NCBI GenBank assembly: GCA_030706685.1
Contig: JAUZOA010000005.1
Span: 53,806 to 117,805 of the forward strand
Length of the DNA stretch: 64,000 bases
From: Bacteroidota bacterium
GTDB lineage: Bacteria; Bacteroidota; Bacteroidia; Chitinophagales; Chitinophagaceae
Reading direction: 5' to 3'
Shown here in pieces: positions 17,473 through 24,775 of this stretch (position 1 is its first letter; each line of letters begins with the position of its first letter). The notes below the pieces were generated by a model. That model was given only the letters and a program-made list of their open reading frames with translations, did not search any database and had not been told where the DNA came from. The translations under genes and the position numbers were made by a program.

Positions 17473-17721
17473 ATGCTGCGTTTTCCACCTATTTTATTTA
17501 TAGCAGGAGTTATTATACTTTGCCTTTTCTTTTCTCCTTTCAGGGTGTGCGTAAGTACTATCATGGGCTCTGATTCGTGTGCGAAATATGTTGTTATTAA
17601 TAGCCATATCTTTTCAAAGGAAGGAACATTGATCTATGGCAGATTTTTTCTCTACCTGTTCATCTGGATTTCTATATGCTATGCAATATTTATTGCCATC
17701 AGAAAGAATAAGGAACAATAA
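17473..17721 (+). CDS. Small two-helix membrane protein
   Basis: 82 aa from ATG 17473. Two hydrophobic segments (about 5-23 and 57-76) flank a Cys-containing loop (RVCVSTIMGSDSCAKYVV), and a charged tail IRKNKEQ follows. I do not recognise a family. It follows the response regulator by 81 bp on the same strand and may be cotranscribed. Coding status rests on length, start and membrane pattern only. Confidence 0.5.
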   Translation: MLRFPPILFIAGVIILCLFFSPFRVCVSTIMGSDSCAKYVVINSHIFSKEGTLIYGRFFLYLFIWISICYAIFIAIRKNKEQ

Positions 17722-17805
17722 GTTGGATCATTTTTCGCCCATCTTGCAGGTAGTTGCCCTTTTAAATTACAGGCAATTAAGACTTAGTGGATGCAGGCGG
17801 TGGTA

Positions 17806-18561
17806 TTACAACTTCATCCTGTTAAAAGCCCATGTCCCGGTAAAAATCATCAGGATGTCAAAGGAAATTACGATTAACAAATCATACCCAAAAGACATGG
17901 AAGAGCTCCCGAGTATCACATTTCTCAATCCATCCACCGCATAAGTTGCCGGATCAAGATGTGTGAGCACCTTCAGCCAGGCGGCAAGCTTGTCGAGCGG
18001 GTAAAGTGCCCCGGACAAAAGAAATAAGGGATAGACAACAAAACTTGAAACCAGGCCGAAACTTTCGGGGCTTTCCAGGAAAGAACCGATGATTAATCCC
18101 AGGCTTACCAACCCGATTGCAAGTACAAATAGCATACAAAACGAGAGTAAGATATTGGCTGCTGTAAAAGGAATGCCAAGAAAACAACCGATAATAATAA
18201 GAATAGAAGCCTGCAGCAAAGCATCTGTCATACCCCCGATCACTTTGCCGATAAAAATAGCTGTACGCGAAAGCGGGCTAATCAGTACTTCTTTCAGAAA
18301 ATCTATCTTCTTATCCCAGACGATATAGGCGCCATTAAAAAGTGAACTAAAAATAATGGTCATGGCCAGGAATCCCGGAAATATAAAATGCTGGTAATTG
18401 ACACCCGTGGAAGTGATGGTGCCCACACCTCCCCCAAATATAAAATACCAGAACAGGGGTAAAAAAACGGATGAGATGATCCGGCTGCGCTCATTGAGAA
18501 ATACTTTGAATTCCCTGTACCAGAGCGCGTAAATGCCTTTCAGGAATTTTCTTGTGTTCAT
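17806..18561 (-). CDS. ABC-2 type transporter permease (DrrB-like)
   Basis: 251 aa with six predicted TM helices and the ABC-2 membrane signature near the C-terminus (VVYPLFLLSGALYPLDKL). The N-terminal amphipathic segment is FLKGIYALWYREFKVFLNERSRII. Starts immediately after the ATPase stop (TAG at 18562-18564 abuts its ATG), so it is translationally coupled. Forms an exporter with the upstream ATPase; substrate unknown (lipid, drug or polysaccharide). Confidence 0.88.
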   Translation of the reverse strand: MNTRKFLKGIYALWYREFKVFLNERSRIISSVFLPLFWYFIFGGGVGTITSTGVNYQHFIFPGFLAMTIIFSSLFNGAYIVWDKKIDFLKEVLISPLSRTAIFIGKVIGGMTDALLQASILIIIGCFLGIPFTAANILLSFCMLFVLAIGLVSLGLIIGSFLESPESFGLVSSFVVYPLFLLSGALYPLDKLAAWLKVLTHLDPATYAVDGLRNVILGSSSMSFGYDLLIVISFDILMIFTGTWAFNRMKL

Positions 18562-19533
18562 CTACTTTTGTTTAGCCCTTGTCAGTGACCGGATATGCTC
18601 AGTCATGTCTCCTTCACTTTCCCTGATTTCTTTCCCGGTATAATAAAGAAACACATCATTCAGGTCGGGAGAATGAACTTCCACAAAATCGATTTCGCCG
18701 GCAGTACGCAATAGCTCCTGTAAGTTTTTTCCTGAATTCTCTACCGTTAGCTGCAAATGATCATCGAATTGCTCTGCTTTTTTAACAAATGCCAGTTTTT
18801 TTAATTCTTCTACCAGGAGATTTTTGCCTTTGAGCGAAACAATATCACCGGTAATAGTATGACGAAGATTTTCTGTTGTATCCAATGCAATGATTTGGCC
18901 ATGATCAATAATGGCTATACGATTACAAAGTTTCTCTGCCTCTTCCATATAATGCGTTGTCAGCACTATCGTCATGCTTGTTTTTTTGGCAAGAGATTCA
19001 ATGTATTCCCAGATATGCTCTCTTGTTTGCGGGTCGAGGCCCAGGGTAGGTTCGTCCAGGAATAAAACATGTGGCTGGTGCAGGAGACCACGTGCTATTT
19101 CCATTCTCCTTCGCATGCCGCCTGAATAGGTTTTCACTTTGTGGTTTTTTCTTTTTTCCAGGTCAACAAGAGTAAGTACCTCGTCAATTTTCTCATCAAT
19201 CCTGTTCATCGGTACGTCATACATTAATGCATGAAGTTTCAGGTTTTCATACCCTGTAAGCAACTCATCAGAACTTGGGTCCTGGAAAACCATTCCTATT
19301 GACTGCCTCACCCTGGAAGGCTGCTTGATTACATCAAAGCCATTTATGATAGCCTCGCCGGAACTGGGCTTTAGCAGGGTGGAAAGAATCATTAACAGGG
19401 TCGTTTTTCCGGCGCCATTAGGGCCAAGCAAACCAAATATTTCTCCCCGGGCAATAGAAAGATTTACATGATCCACAGCGACAAGGTCACCATACCTTTT
19501 TGTCAGGTTTTTTATTTCAATCGTTTCAGTCAT
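18562..19533 (-). CDS. ABC transporter ATP-binding protein (DrrA-like)
   Basis: 323 aa. Walker A GLLGPNGAGKTTLL, Q-loop MVFQDPSSDELLTGYENL, ABC signature VKTYSGGMRRRMEIARGL, Walker B LFLDEPTLGLDPQTRE, H-loop LTTHYMEEAEKLCNR. The C-terminal ~90 residues are the extension typical of daunorubicin-resistance-type ATPases. The ZIP gene stop (19537-19539) is three bases before this gene's ATG at 19533 (a GTG at 19536 directly follows it). The ZIP - ATPase - permease order thus forms a tight operon. Confidence 0.92.
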   Translation of the reverse strand: MTETIEIKNLTKRYGDLVAVDHVNLSIARGEIFGLLGPNGAGKTTLLMILSTLLKPSSGEAIINGFDVIKQPSRVRQSIGMVFQDPSSDELLTGYENLKLHALMYDVPMNRIDEKIDEVLTLVDLEKRKNHKVKTYSGGMRRRMEIARGLLHQPHVLFLDEPTLGLDPQTREHIWEYIESLAKKTSMTIVLTTHYMEEAEKLCNRIAIIDHGQIIALDTTENLRHTITGDIVSLKGKNLLVEELKKLAFVKKAEQFDDHLQLTVENSGKNLQELLRTAGEIDFVEVHSPDLNDVFLYYTGKEIRESEGDMTEHIRSLTRAKQK

Positions 19534-19536
19534 CAC

Positions 19537-20250
19537 TCAGAAGGTTAAAAATCTAATGGCGAAATACATAGTGGCCGCCCCGGTTATCGTCATACAAGTT
19601 GTCCATACGGACGGATAGTTATGCTGGCTTTCGGGCAATAAATCAGTTGCACCGATATAAAAAAAGAAACCCGTGAACAAGGATAATATCACCGCGAATA
19701 CAGCTTCAGAAGGTTTGAAAAAGAATGTGGCAACAACTCCAAGCACAGGAGCAATGGAATCTGCAAGCAACCATTTGAATGCCACATTACCGGGTCTTTT
19801 ATATTTTAATACAAGGCTCACCGTATTCAGTCCATCGGAAAAATCATGTACGATAACAGCCACAGCAACAACTATTCCAATTGAACCGGAAATTTGAAAA
19901 GCAAGCCCGATAGCAATGCCGTCAAAAAAACTATGCACAGATAAACTGCCCGCGGCCAGGCTTCCGTGGTTTTTTGTTTTCATTTCTTTCGACAGGGAAT
20001 GCAGCCATGTCATTCGATCAAGAATCATGTAGATAAAAAAACCAAGCGCGACCATGGCGGTAATAAACCCGGGGCTATAATGCCCGCTTCCAAGTGTCAA
20101 TGATTCCGGCAACAAATCAAAGAAACTCACTCCGATAACAGCCCCAGCGCTGAATCCCAGGATGAGCCGCAGCTTGTCTTTATAGCGCAATGCAAATAAA
20201 CCGCCAGCCAGTGTTGAAAAAAAAGTTATAATAGTAAATAAAAGGATCAT
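19537..20250 (-). CDS. ZIP-family metal transporter
   Basis: 237 aa from ATG 20250 (MILLFTIITFFSTLAGGLFAL); an in-frame extension to 20379 is basic and non-hydrophobic and is unlikely. Eight predicted TM helices. The metal-path motifs are LSVHSFFDGIAIGLAFQ (TM4, His-Asp) and VIVHDFSDGLNTV (TM5, HDFSDG), the ZIP signature for zinc or other divalent cation uptake. First gene of the ZIP - ABC operon. The tandem operator 20485-20518 is 235-268 bp upstream, but no -7 box at the standard spacing points towards this gene. Confidence 0.88.
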   Translation of the reverse strand: MILLFTIITFFSTLAGGLFALRYKDKLRLILGFSAGAVIGVSFFDLLPESLTLGSGHYSPGFITAMVALGFFIYMILDRMTWLHSLSKEMKTKNHGSLAAGSLSVHSFFDGIAIGLAFQISGSIGIVVAVAVIVHDFSDGLNTVSLVLKYKRPGNVAFKWLLADSIAPVLGVVATFFFKPSEAVFAVILSLFTGFFFYIGATDLLPESQHNYPSVWTTCMTITGAATMYFAIRFLTF

Positions 20251-20484
20251 TAGTAATGATAATTCCTTGTCTTTTTCCGCCAAACAATCAGTAAAATGAA
20301 ATGACAACTCATTGAACTGGCGCCGGCGCCAAAACAAAAGTAACCGGGGGGCGTACCTGATTATTCTGACCTGCATCATTGGATGCTGTGATTATATGCG
20401 ATCAGGATCAATCCCGGCGGTATCTTTTGAAAGATCCCGATAACTTAACTGTCGGATATTCCCTTGATTCTTTTAAGCTATAAC

Positions 20485-20518
20485 TGACCACTATCATCAT
20501 ATAGGATGACGGTCATCA
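20485..20518. promoter_or_regulatory. Tandem TGA-N6-TCA operator between polX and ZIP genes
   Basis: TGACCACTATCA (20485-20496) and TGACGGTCATCA (20507-20518) lie 22 bp apart. Rightward, AACCTTTG starts at 20542 (29.5 bp from the proximal centre), within TAACCTTTG, and leads into a terminator at 20586. Leftward no TAnnTTTG-like octamer is seen at the standard distance. Confidence 0.7.
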
Positions 20519-20553
20519 TTGTTTGAAGCCACGCGGACAATAACCTTTGTCCA

Positions 20554-20612
20554 GGTTTTTCATAGGATATTGGATTTAAACATGGGGCTGGATGTCTATC
20601 CGGCCTTTTTTG
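20554..20612 (+). ncRNA. Putative ~58-nt small RNA controlled by the operator
   Basis: Lies between two minus-strand genes (ZIP and polX), so no + strand gene can explain the rightward intrinsic terminator at its end (GGCTGGAT 20586-20593, loop GTCT, ATCCGGCC 20598-20605, six T). A -7-like octamer AACCTTTG (20542-20549) sits at the regulon distance from dyad 20507-20518. No ORF of meaningful length fits. Ends are estimated from promoter and terminator positions. This is the clearest sRNA candidate in the window. Confidence 0.6.
20586..20611 (+). terminator. Intrinsic terminator on the strand opposite to both flanking genes
   Basis: An eight-pair stem (one G-T wobble) with a tetraloop, followed by TTTTTT. 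In the leftward direction no U-run follows, so it does not serve polX. Confidence 0.8.
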
Positions 20613-20643
20613 TTTATTCATTCCGCATCATTTGACTTCACGA

Positions 20644-22383
20644 TCATTTTTTCCTTTTATGCTCTGCAAACTTTTTAAGCTGGTCCCAGGTTCCTGTATT
20701 TAGTATATCTTTTTTTGTACACCAGGCCCTGCGGGCGACAAAAACCCCCAAAGGCATAAAAGCAAAATTGCCGGGTTGGTGACTGTCGGTACTGATGACC
20801 AGTTTGACGCCTTTTTCCCTTGCCATTCTTGCCAATTCATCATTCAGGTCCATTCTGTCGGTCTGGCAATTGATCTCCAACGCGGTTCCTGTCTGCCTGG
20901 CGATCGTAAAAACTTTCTCCCAATTGACAGGGTAGCCTTCCCGCTGACCAATTATCCTGCCTGTAGGATGCCCGATACAGTTTACAAACTTGTTGCGGCA
21001 AGCTGCAATGATCCTCTCCGTATTATCATGAGTAAACCCTGAATGAATCGAAGCGCAAACCCAATCCAGTTGTTCCAGCAATTCATCTTTTAAATCCAGG
21101 CTGCCATCGGCCATGATATCCACTTCAACACCCGTTTTAATAAAATCTTTCCCTAATTTCTTATTGACCTGCCTGATTGCTTTAATTTGCTCAAGGAATT
21201 GCTTTTCATCCATTCCGCCTGCCACCCTCACTGATTTGGAGTGATCGGTCAATACAATATACTCATACGGGTAATGTTTGATTACATAACGGGCGAGTTC
21301 TTCTATATCCATGCTGCCATCGCTCCAGGTACTATGCATCTGCATATCTCCCCTGATATCTTTCAACTCAATTAAAGAAGGAATTTTCTTTTCCGCAGCC
21401 AGTTCCAGTTCTCCCTTTTCTTCACGCATTTCCGGAGGTATCCATTCAAAGCCCAATTTTTTATATATCTCCTCTTCGGTAGAACCGGCTATCCGTTCAC
21501 CGGTTTTCGCGTTGAACAAGCCGTATTCACTGATTTTATACCCTTTGTCTCTTGCTATCGTCCGCAAATGAACATTATGTTCTTTTGATCCTGTGAAATA
21601 TAATAACGCAGAGCCCCATTCGTCCGGGCTAATGATCCGTACATCCACCTGCTTATTATATTCCTCGATGATCACACTGGCCTTGGTATCGCCTTTAGCC
21701 AGTACTTCTTTTATAATGGGAAGCGATACAAATTTTGTAATAATCTTCTTCCTGCTTTTCTCATCCGACGCCACAAGGATGTCAATATCACCCACCGTTT
21801 CCTTTTTCCTGCGAAGACTTCCGGCTAATTCTGCCTGCTGTACTTCTTTCATCTTTTTAAACTCTTCCAATACCTTGTTGCCTGCCTGTATGGCATTCCA
21901 GAGCAGCATACGTTCCTCGACAGTCTTGTGCAATTTCAGGCTGCGCAGCATGTTGCCCACCTTTTTCGTTCCGAATCCCTTTAATTTACTGATCCTTCCA
22001 TCCTGCAGGGCTTTTATTAATTCTTCCTTGTCATTGATTCTTAATTGCTGATGTATGCGCTTCAGGGATTGAGGCCCAAAGCCCGTAATGTTCATCAGTT
22101 CAAGCAGGTCAACCGGAACTGTTTTTTTTAAGCTCTCATATTTGCTGATTTTCCCGGTTCTTATATATTCATTTATCTTATCTGCAATACTCTCCCCCAC
22201 ACCCGGTATTTCTTCCAATTGCTTATTTTTCGCGTATACTGTGATGTCATCCTGCAGGTCGCCGATTACCTTCGATACCTTTTCATAAGCAAGCGCGCGA
22301 AATTTCTCTTTGCCATTTTTATACTGGTAAATATGAGACATGTCACTAAATATCTTTCCCAGTTTTTTATTTAAGACCGGCAT
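20644..22383 (-). CDS. polX: DNA polymerase X family (PolX) with PHP domain
   Basis: 579 aa from ATG 22383 (MPVLNKKLGKIFSDMSHIYQ). N-terminal HhH region of pol-beta type (EEIPGVGESIADKINEYIRTG; ITGFGPQSLKRIHQQL). The nucleotidyltransferase core has AGSLRRKKETVGDIDILVAS (G-S-x-R-R and D-x-D metal Asp) and a later Asp in QVDVRIISPDEWG. The C-terminal PHP phosphoesterase domain has DMQMHSTWSDGSMDIEEL, VLTDHSKS and STDSHQPGNF. Acts in gap-filling DNA repair, with 3'-5' exonuclease or end-processing by PHP. Complete. Upstream dyad 22453-22464 points to the divergent PNPOx gene; no leftward -7 box at the standard distance was found for polX. Confidence 0.92.
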   Translation of the reverse strand: MPVLNKKLGKIFSDMSHIYQYKNGKEKFRALAYEKVSKVIGDLQDDITVYAKNKQLEEIPGVGESIADKINEYIRTGKISKYESLKKTVPVDLLELMNITGFGPQSLKRIHQQLRINDKEELIKALQDGRISKLKGFGTKKVGNMLRSLKLHKTVEERMLLWNAIQAGNKVLEEFKKMKEVQQAELAGSLRRKKETVGDIDILVASDEKSRKKIITKFVSLPIIKEVLAKGDTKASVIIEEYNKQVDVRIISPDEWGSALLYFTGSKEHNVHLRTIARDKGYKISEYGLFNAKTGERIAGSTEEEIYKKLGFEWIPPEMREEKGELELAAEKKIPSLIELKDIRGDMQMHSTWSDGSMDIEELARYVIKHYPYEYIVLTDHSKSVRVAGGMDEKQFLEQIKAIRQVNKKLGKDFIKTGVEVDIMADGSLDLKDELLEQLDWVCASIHSGFTHDNTERIIAACRNKFVNCIGHPTGRIIGQREGYPVNWEKVFTIARQTGTALEINCQTDRMDLNDELARMAREKGVKLVISTDSHQPGNFAFMPLGVFVARRAWCTKKDILNTGTWDQLKKFAEHKRKK

Positions 22384-22452
22384 ACATTTTCTTTTGTTTA
22401 AAGGTACAACCCGGGAAAAGCAATAACCCCGAACCGGGATCAGTAACCTGTC

Positions 22453-22496
22453 TGACAACCATCATACTCTTTGGATATAACAGGCGGGTAAATTTG
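22453..22496 (+). promoter_or_regulatory. Operator and -7 box of the PNPOx-fold gene
   Basis: TGACAACCATCA (22453-22464) is a perfect dyad. A half-matching copy (GAACCGGGATCA, 22431-22442) lies 22 bp upstream. The perfect -7 box TAAATTTG (22489-22496) starts 30.5 bp from the dyad centre. The GTG start at 22513 follows within 17 bp. Confidence 0.75.
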
Positions 22497-22512
22497 AATT
22501 AAATAAATCATA

Positions 22513-22977
22513 GTGATAGGCAAGCTTAGCCCGGAAGAAATCGAAAAACTCCTCAAAAAACAAGTAATGGGTCACATTGCCTGTTATGCGGAGGGTAAAA
22601 GTTATATCATACCTGTAAGTTATGCCTATGACGGAAAAGATATTTATGTGCGGTCGTTGGAAGGAAAGAAAATAAATATGATGCGCCAAAACCCCGAAGT
22701 CTGTTTCCAGGTAGAAGACCTGGAGAATATGGCTGAATGGAAAAGTGTAATCGGGTGGGGAGATTTCGAAGAACTGACCGATCCGGATGAAAGGGATAAA
22801 GGGTTAAACATTCTGCTAAACCGCATCCTCCCTTTGCTTTCAAGCGAAACAACGCATCTCGGAGCCTACTGGCCATTCCCCCCCGACCATCTCAACAGCA
22901 TAACGGGCGTTGTATTCAGGATCCGGCTTGGAGAGAAAACAGGAAGATTTGAAAAACCGGAAATCCCTCCGCAATAA
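22513..22977 (+). CDS. Pyridoxamine 5'-phosphate oxidase-fold flavin-binding protein
   Basis: 154 aa with a GTG start supported by the promoter just upstream. The split-barrel PNPOx-like fold shows IGKLSPEEIEKLLKKQVMGHIAC, the strand pair YIIPVSYAYDGKDIYVRSLEGKKI, then VCFQVEDLENMAEWKSVIGWGDFEEL, a pattern common to FMN-, F420- or heme-binding stress proteins. True PdxH residues are absent. Such proteins are recurrent members of hypoxia/dormancy regulons in other bacteria (knowledge of the family). Cofactor here unknown. Confidence 0.85.
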   Translation: MIGKLSPEEIEKLLKKQVMGHIACYAEGKSYIIPVSYAYDGKDIYVRSLEGKKINMMRQNPEVCFQVEDLENMAEWKSVIGWGDFEELTDPDERDKGLNILLNRILPLLSSETTHLGAYWPFPPDHLNSITGVVFRIRLGEKTGRFEKPEIPPQ

Positions 22978-23039
22978 GCGCGTGTTAATCCCCGATGACG
23001 GACCAGGTTACCTGTTCTCCTTGTAAATCCTGCTCCGGT

Positions 23040-23423
23040 TCATACAGCCCATTTGCCTTTTAGCCGCAAGGATAGTAATATGATAAGAATACCACCAATG
23101 AGGTATCCAAACTGCGACCAATGAATCACCTGCAGAATAATAATTTCTACCAGTATCCATACGCTGATCGCGATGCCTCCTGCAAGAGACCAGTTATACT
23201 GGTTATGTCTTCTTTGAATGGTGGAAAACGTGGCAACCAGGTTAATGGATCCAACAAGGACCAACGTTATGCCCGGGACTAAAAAATTCTTTAAAAATGC
23301 ACCTTCAAAGAGATCAGCGGTGAATTCAAATGCGTTTCCCTCAGGATAACTTATCATAAACAAGCCGCCAATAGTGGACGTAAATGCAACAAGGGCGACC
23401 AGTATAAAAAGAAGTATGCGCAT
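23040..23423 (-). CDS. Small four-helix membrane protein
   Basis: 127 aa from ATG 23423 with four hydrophobic segments (about 3-24, 43-64, 78-96 and 102-121). No conserved catalytic motif was seen and I recognise no named family. It has its own promoter: a tandem operator 23472-23505, and octamer TACATTTA from 23448 (29.5 bp from the proximal centre, one mismatch to TAnnTTTG), giving a leader of about 10 nt. Its inclusion in the regulon is the best clue to its role. Confidence 0.7.
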   Translation of the reverse strand: MRILLFILVALVAFTSTIGGLFMISYPEGNAFEFTADLFEGAFLKNFLVPGITLVLVGSINLVATFSTIQRRHNQYNWSLAGGIAISVWILVEIIILQVIHWSQFGYLIGGILIILLSLRLKGKWAV

Positions 23424-23471
23424 TCCAGCCCTTTTATTTTTAAATGTAGCCTATATTGATAGTAAGATGAA

Positions 23472-23505
23472 TGATAGCCATCAAGGGAAATTTTGATCAT
23501 CGTCA
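23472..23505. promoter_or_regulatory. Tandem TGA-N6-TCA operator of the four-helix protein
   Basis: TGATAGCCATCA (23472-23483) and TGATCATCGTCA (23494-23505) lie 22 bp apart. The leftward octamer TACATTTA starts at 23448. Confidence 0.7.
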
Positions 23506-23584
23506 TCGTGGGGCTTTTTCCCGTTACCAGGATATAGCGATGTAATCTTTCCGGCAACGCAAATACGCTTCGGGAAAGGAGTGG

Positions 23585-24484
23585 TTAAACCGGGTTGATA
23601 ACCCGGCAATCAGGGCTGTTTTTCTTACCTATAGTATACCCATAATCCCACCATTGCCTCATCTGTTCAGGATCAAAAATGAGCGAGTTGGTGGTAAGTT
23701 GCTTTTCCGGGTAATAGAAGTTCAGTTTTATTTTTTTGCTTTGGCCCTCCAGCTTACCAATGATGAGATCATCCGTAACGATCTGGTTAAGCATAAAAGA
23801 AAAGGCTCTTGATGTCAGGTCTAATGCATTGCGTACAGGTAATTTACGGTCGCTGCTCTCAATATTTCTCAAGACGATAATATCCAGATCGGTGGCTCCT
23901 TTTTGTATGGCCTGGTAAATAGGCACAATATTTCCCATCCCGCCATCAGCATAGTCAAAACCGTTCTTTCTCACAAGACTCATAAAGGGTACCAGTGAGG
24001 CGGAGGCCCAGATCCATTCGCAAAAATCATGGTAGGCACAATTTTTTGCTTCCTTGTATTCCACTCCCAGGGTATTTAAATTAGAAACGGTGATAATGAC
24101 ATCATTTTTTTGAATTCGTTCAAAATCAGCCGGGGTAATATTTTTACAAATAAGCTTCAGGAGGTTTTCACTTTCCCCGAACGTTTTTTTCTTTTTTAAA
24201 AACATCTTTAAAATACCCCGGTGGTTAATCTTCGTTTTATAAACACCGTTTACTTTTTTTAAAAGAAAGGGACAATTATTAAAAATATCCTTTTGGCTGA
24301 CTGTCGTAAATACTTTTTTCAGCTTTCCAATCTCACCAATGGAAAGCAGCGGCACCAGGAGGCTTCCTGTAGAGCTGCCGATAAATATTTTATATTCTTT
24401 TTTGCAAACCGTAATCAGGTATTCAGCAAGTCCGCCGGCAAAAGCTCCTTTACTGCCACCGCCTGAAATCACCAGGGCTCTCAT
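23585..24484 (-). CDS. Patatin-like phospholipase
   Basis: 299 aa. Oxyanion-hole motif ISGGGSKGAFAGGLAEYL at the N-terminus, nucleophile elbow GSSTGSLL (Ser about residue 40) and catalytic Asp in DYADGGMGNIVP. This is the Ser-Asp dyad of patatin lipases acting on phospholipids or acyl-glycerols. No signal peptide, so cytoplasmic. Start ATG 24484. Upstream operator 24542-24575 with octamer TAGGTTGC from 24518 (29.5 bp, two mismatches). A lipase in this stress regulon could remodel membrane lipids. Confidence 0.88.
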   Translation of the reverse strand: MRALVISGGGSKGAFAGGLAEYLITVCKKEYKIFIGSSTGSLLVPLLSIGEIGKLKKVFTTVSQKDIFNNCPFLLKKVNGVYKTKINHRGILKMFLKKKKTFGESENLLKLICKNITPADFERIQKNDVIITVSNLNTLGVEYKEAKNCAYHDFCEWIWASASLVPFMSLVRKNGFDYADGGMGNIVPIYQAIQKGATDLDIIVLRNIESSDRKLPVRNALDLTSRAFSFMLNQIVTDDLIIGKLEGQSKKIKLNFYYPEKQLTTNSLIFDPEQMRQWWDYGYTIGKKNSPDCRVINPV

Positions 24485-24541
24485 GACTGATTATTATTTT
24501 GATACAATGCGCAACCTACAAAGAGGAATTAAAATTCACAG

Positions 24542-24575
24542 TGACACCCGTCAAAAACATAAATGATAAGAATCA
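24542..24575. promoter_or_regulatory. Tandem TGA-N6-TCA operator of the patatin gene
   Basis: TGACACCCGTCA (24542-24553) and TGATAAGAATCA (24564-24575) lie 22 bp apart. The second 12-mer recurs exactly at 38748. Leftward octamer TAGGTTGC starts at 24518. Confidence 0.68.
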
Positions 24576-24652
24576 TATTCTGCAATACCAGAATAAAAGG
24601 GAGAGGGACTCATGGAAATGGAAAAAGAGAGCAGTATCTCAATTTTTAATTA

Positions 24653-24708
24653 GCCGGGAAGACGGTAAGAGCAGATGTAAAGTCAAGTTTTCTTATCGCC
24701 TTCCCGGC
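24653..24708. repeat. Long 18-bp inverted repeat (hairpin)
   Basis: Arms 24653-24670 and 24691-24708 pair with 16 Watson-Crick pairs, one G-T and one mismatch around a 20-nt loop. It lies in the gap between the patatin operator and the secreted-protein gene at 24776. No U-run follows on either strand, so it is more like a structured leader or an extragenic palindrome than a terminator. Confidence 0.55.
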
Positions 24709-24775
24709 ATACCAAAAAGAGCCGATCATGCAGAATTGAGCTAATTTCGTCATTTGACCAGGAAAACACGCTAAA

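Noticed and set aside
24499..24744. 81-aa open frame over the patatin operator
   Set aside because: It reads through both TGA-N6-TCA dyads and the long hairpin, has poor amino-acid composition and no start signal.
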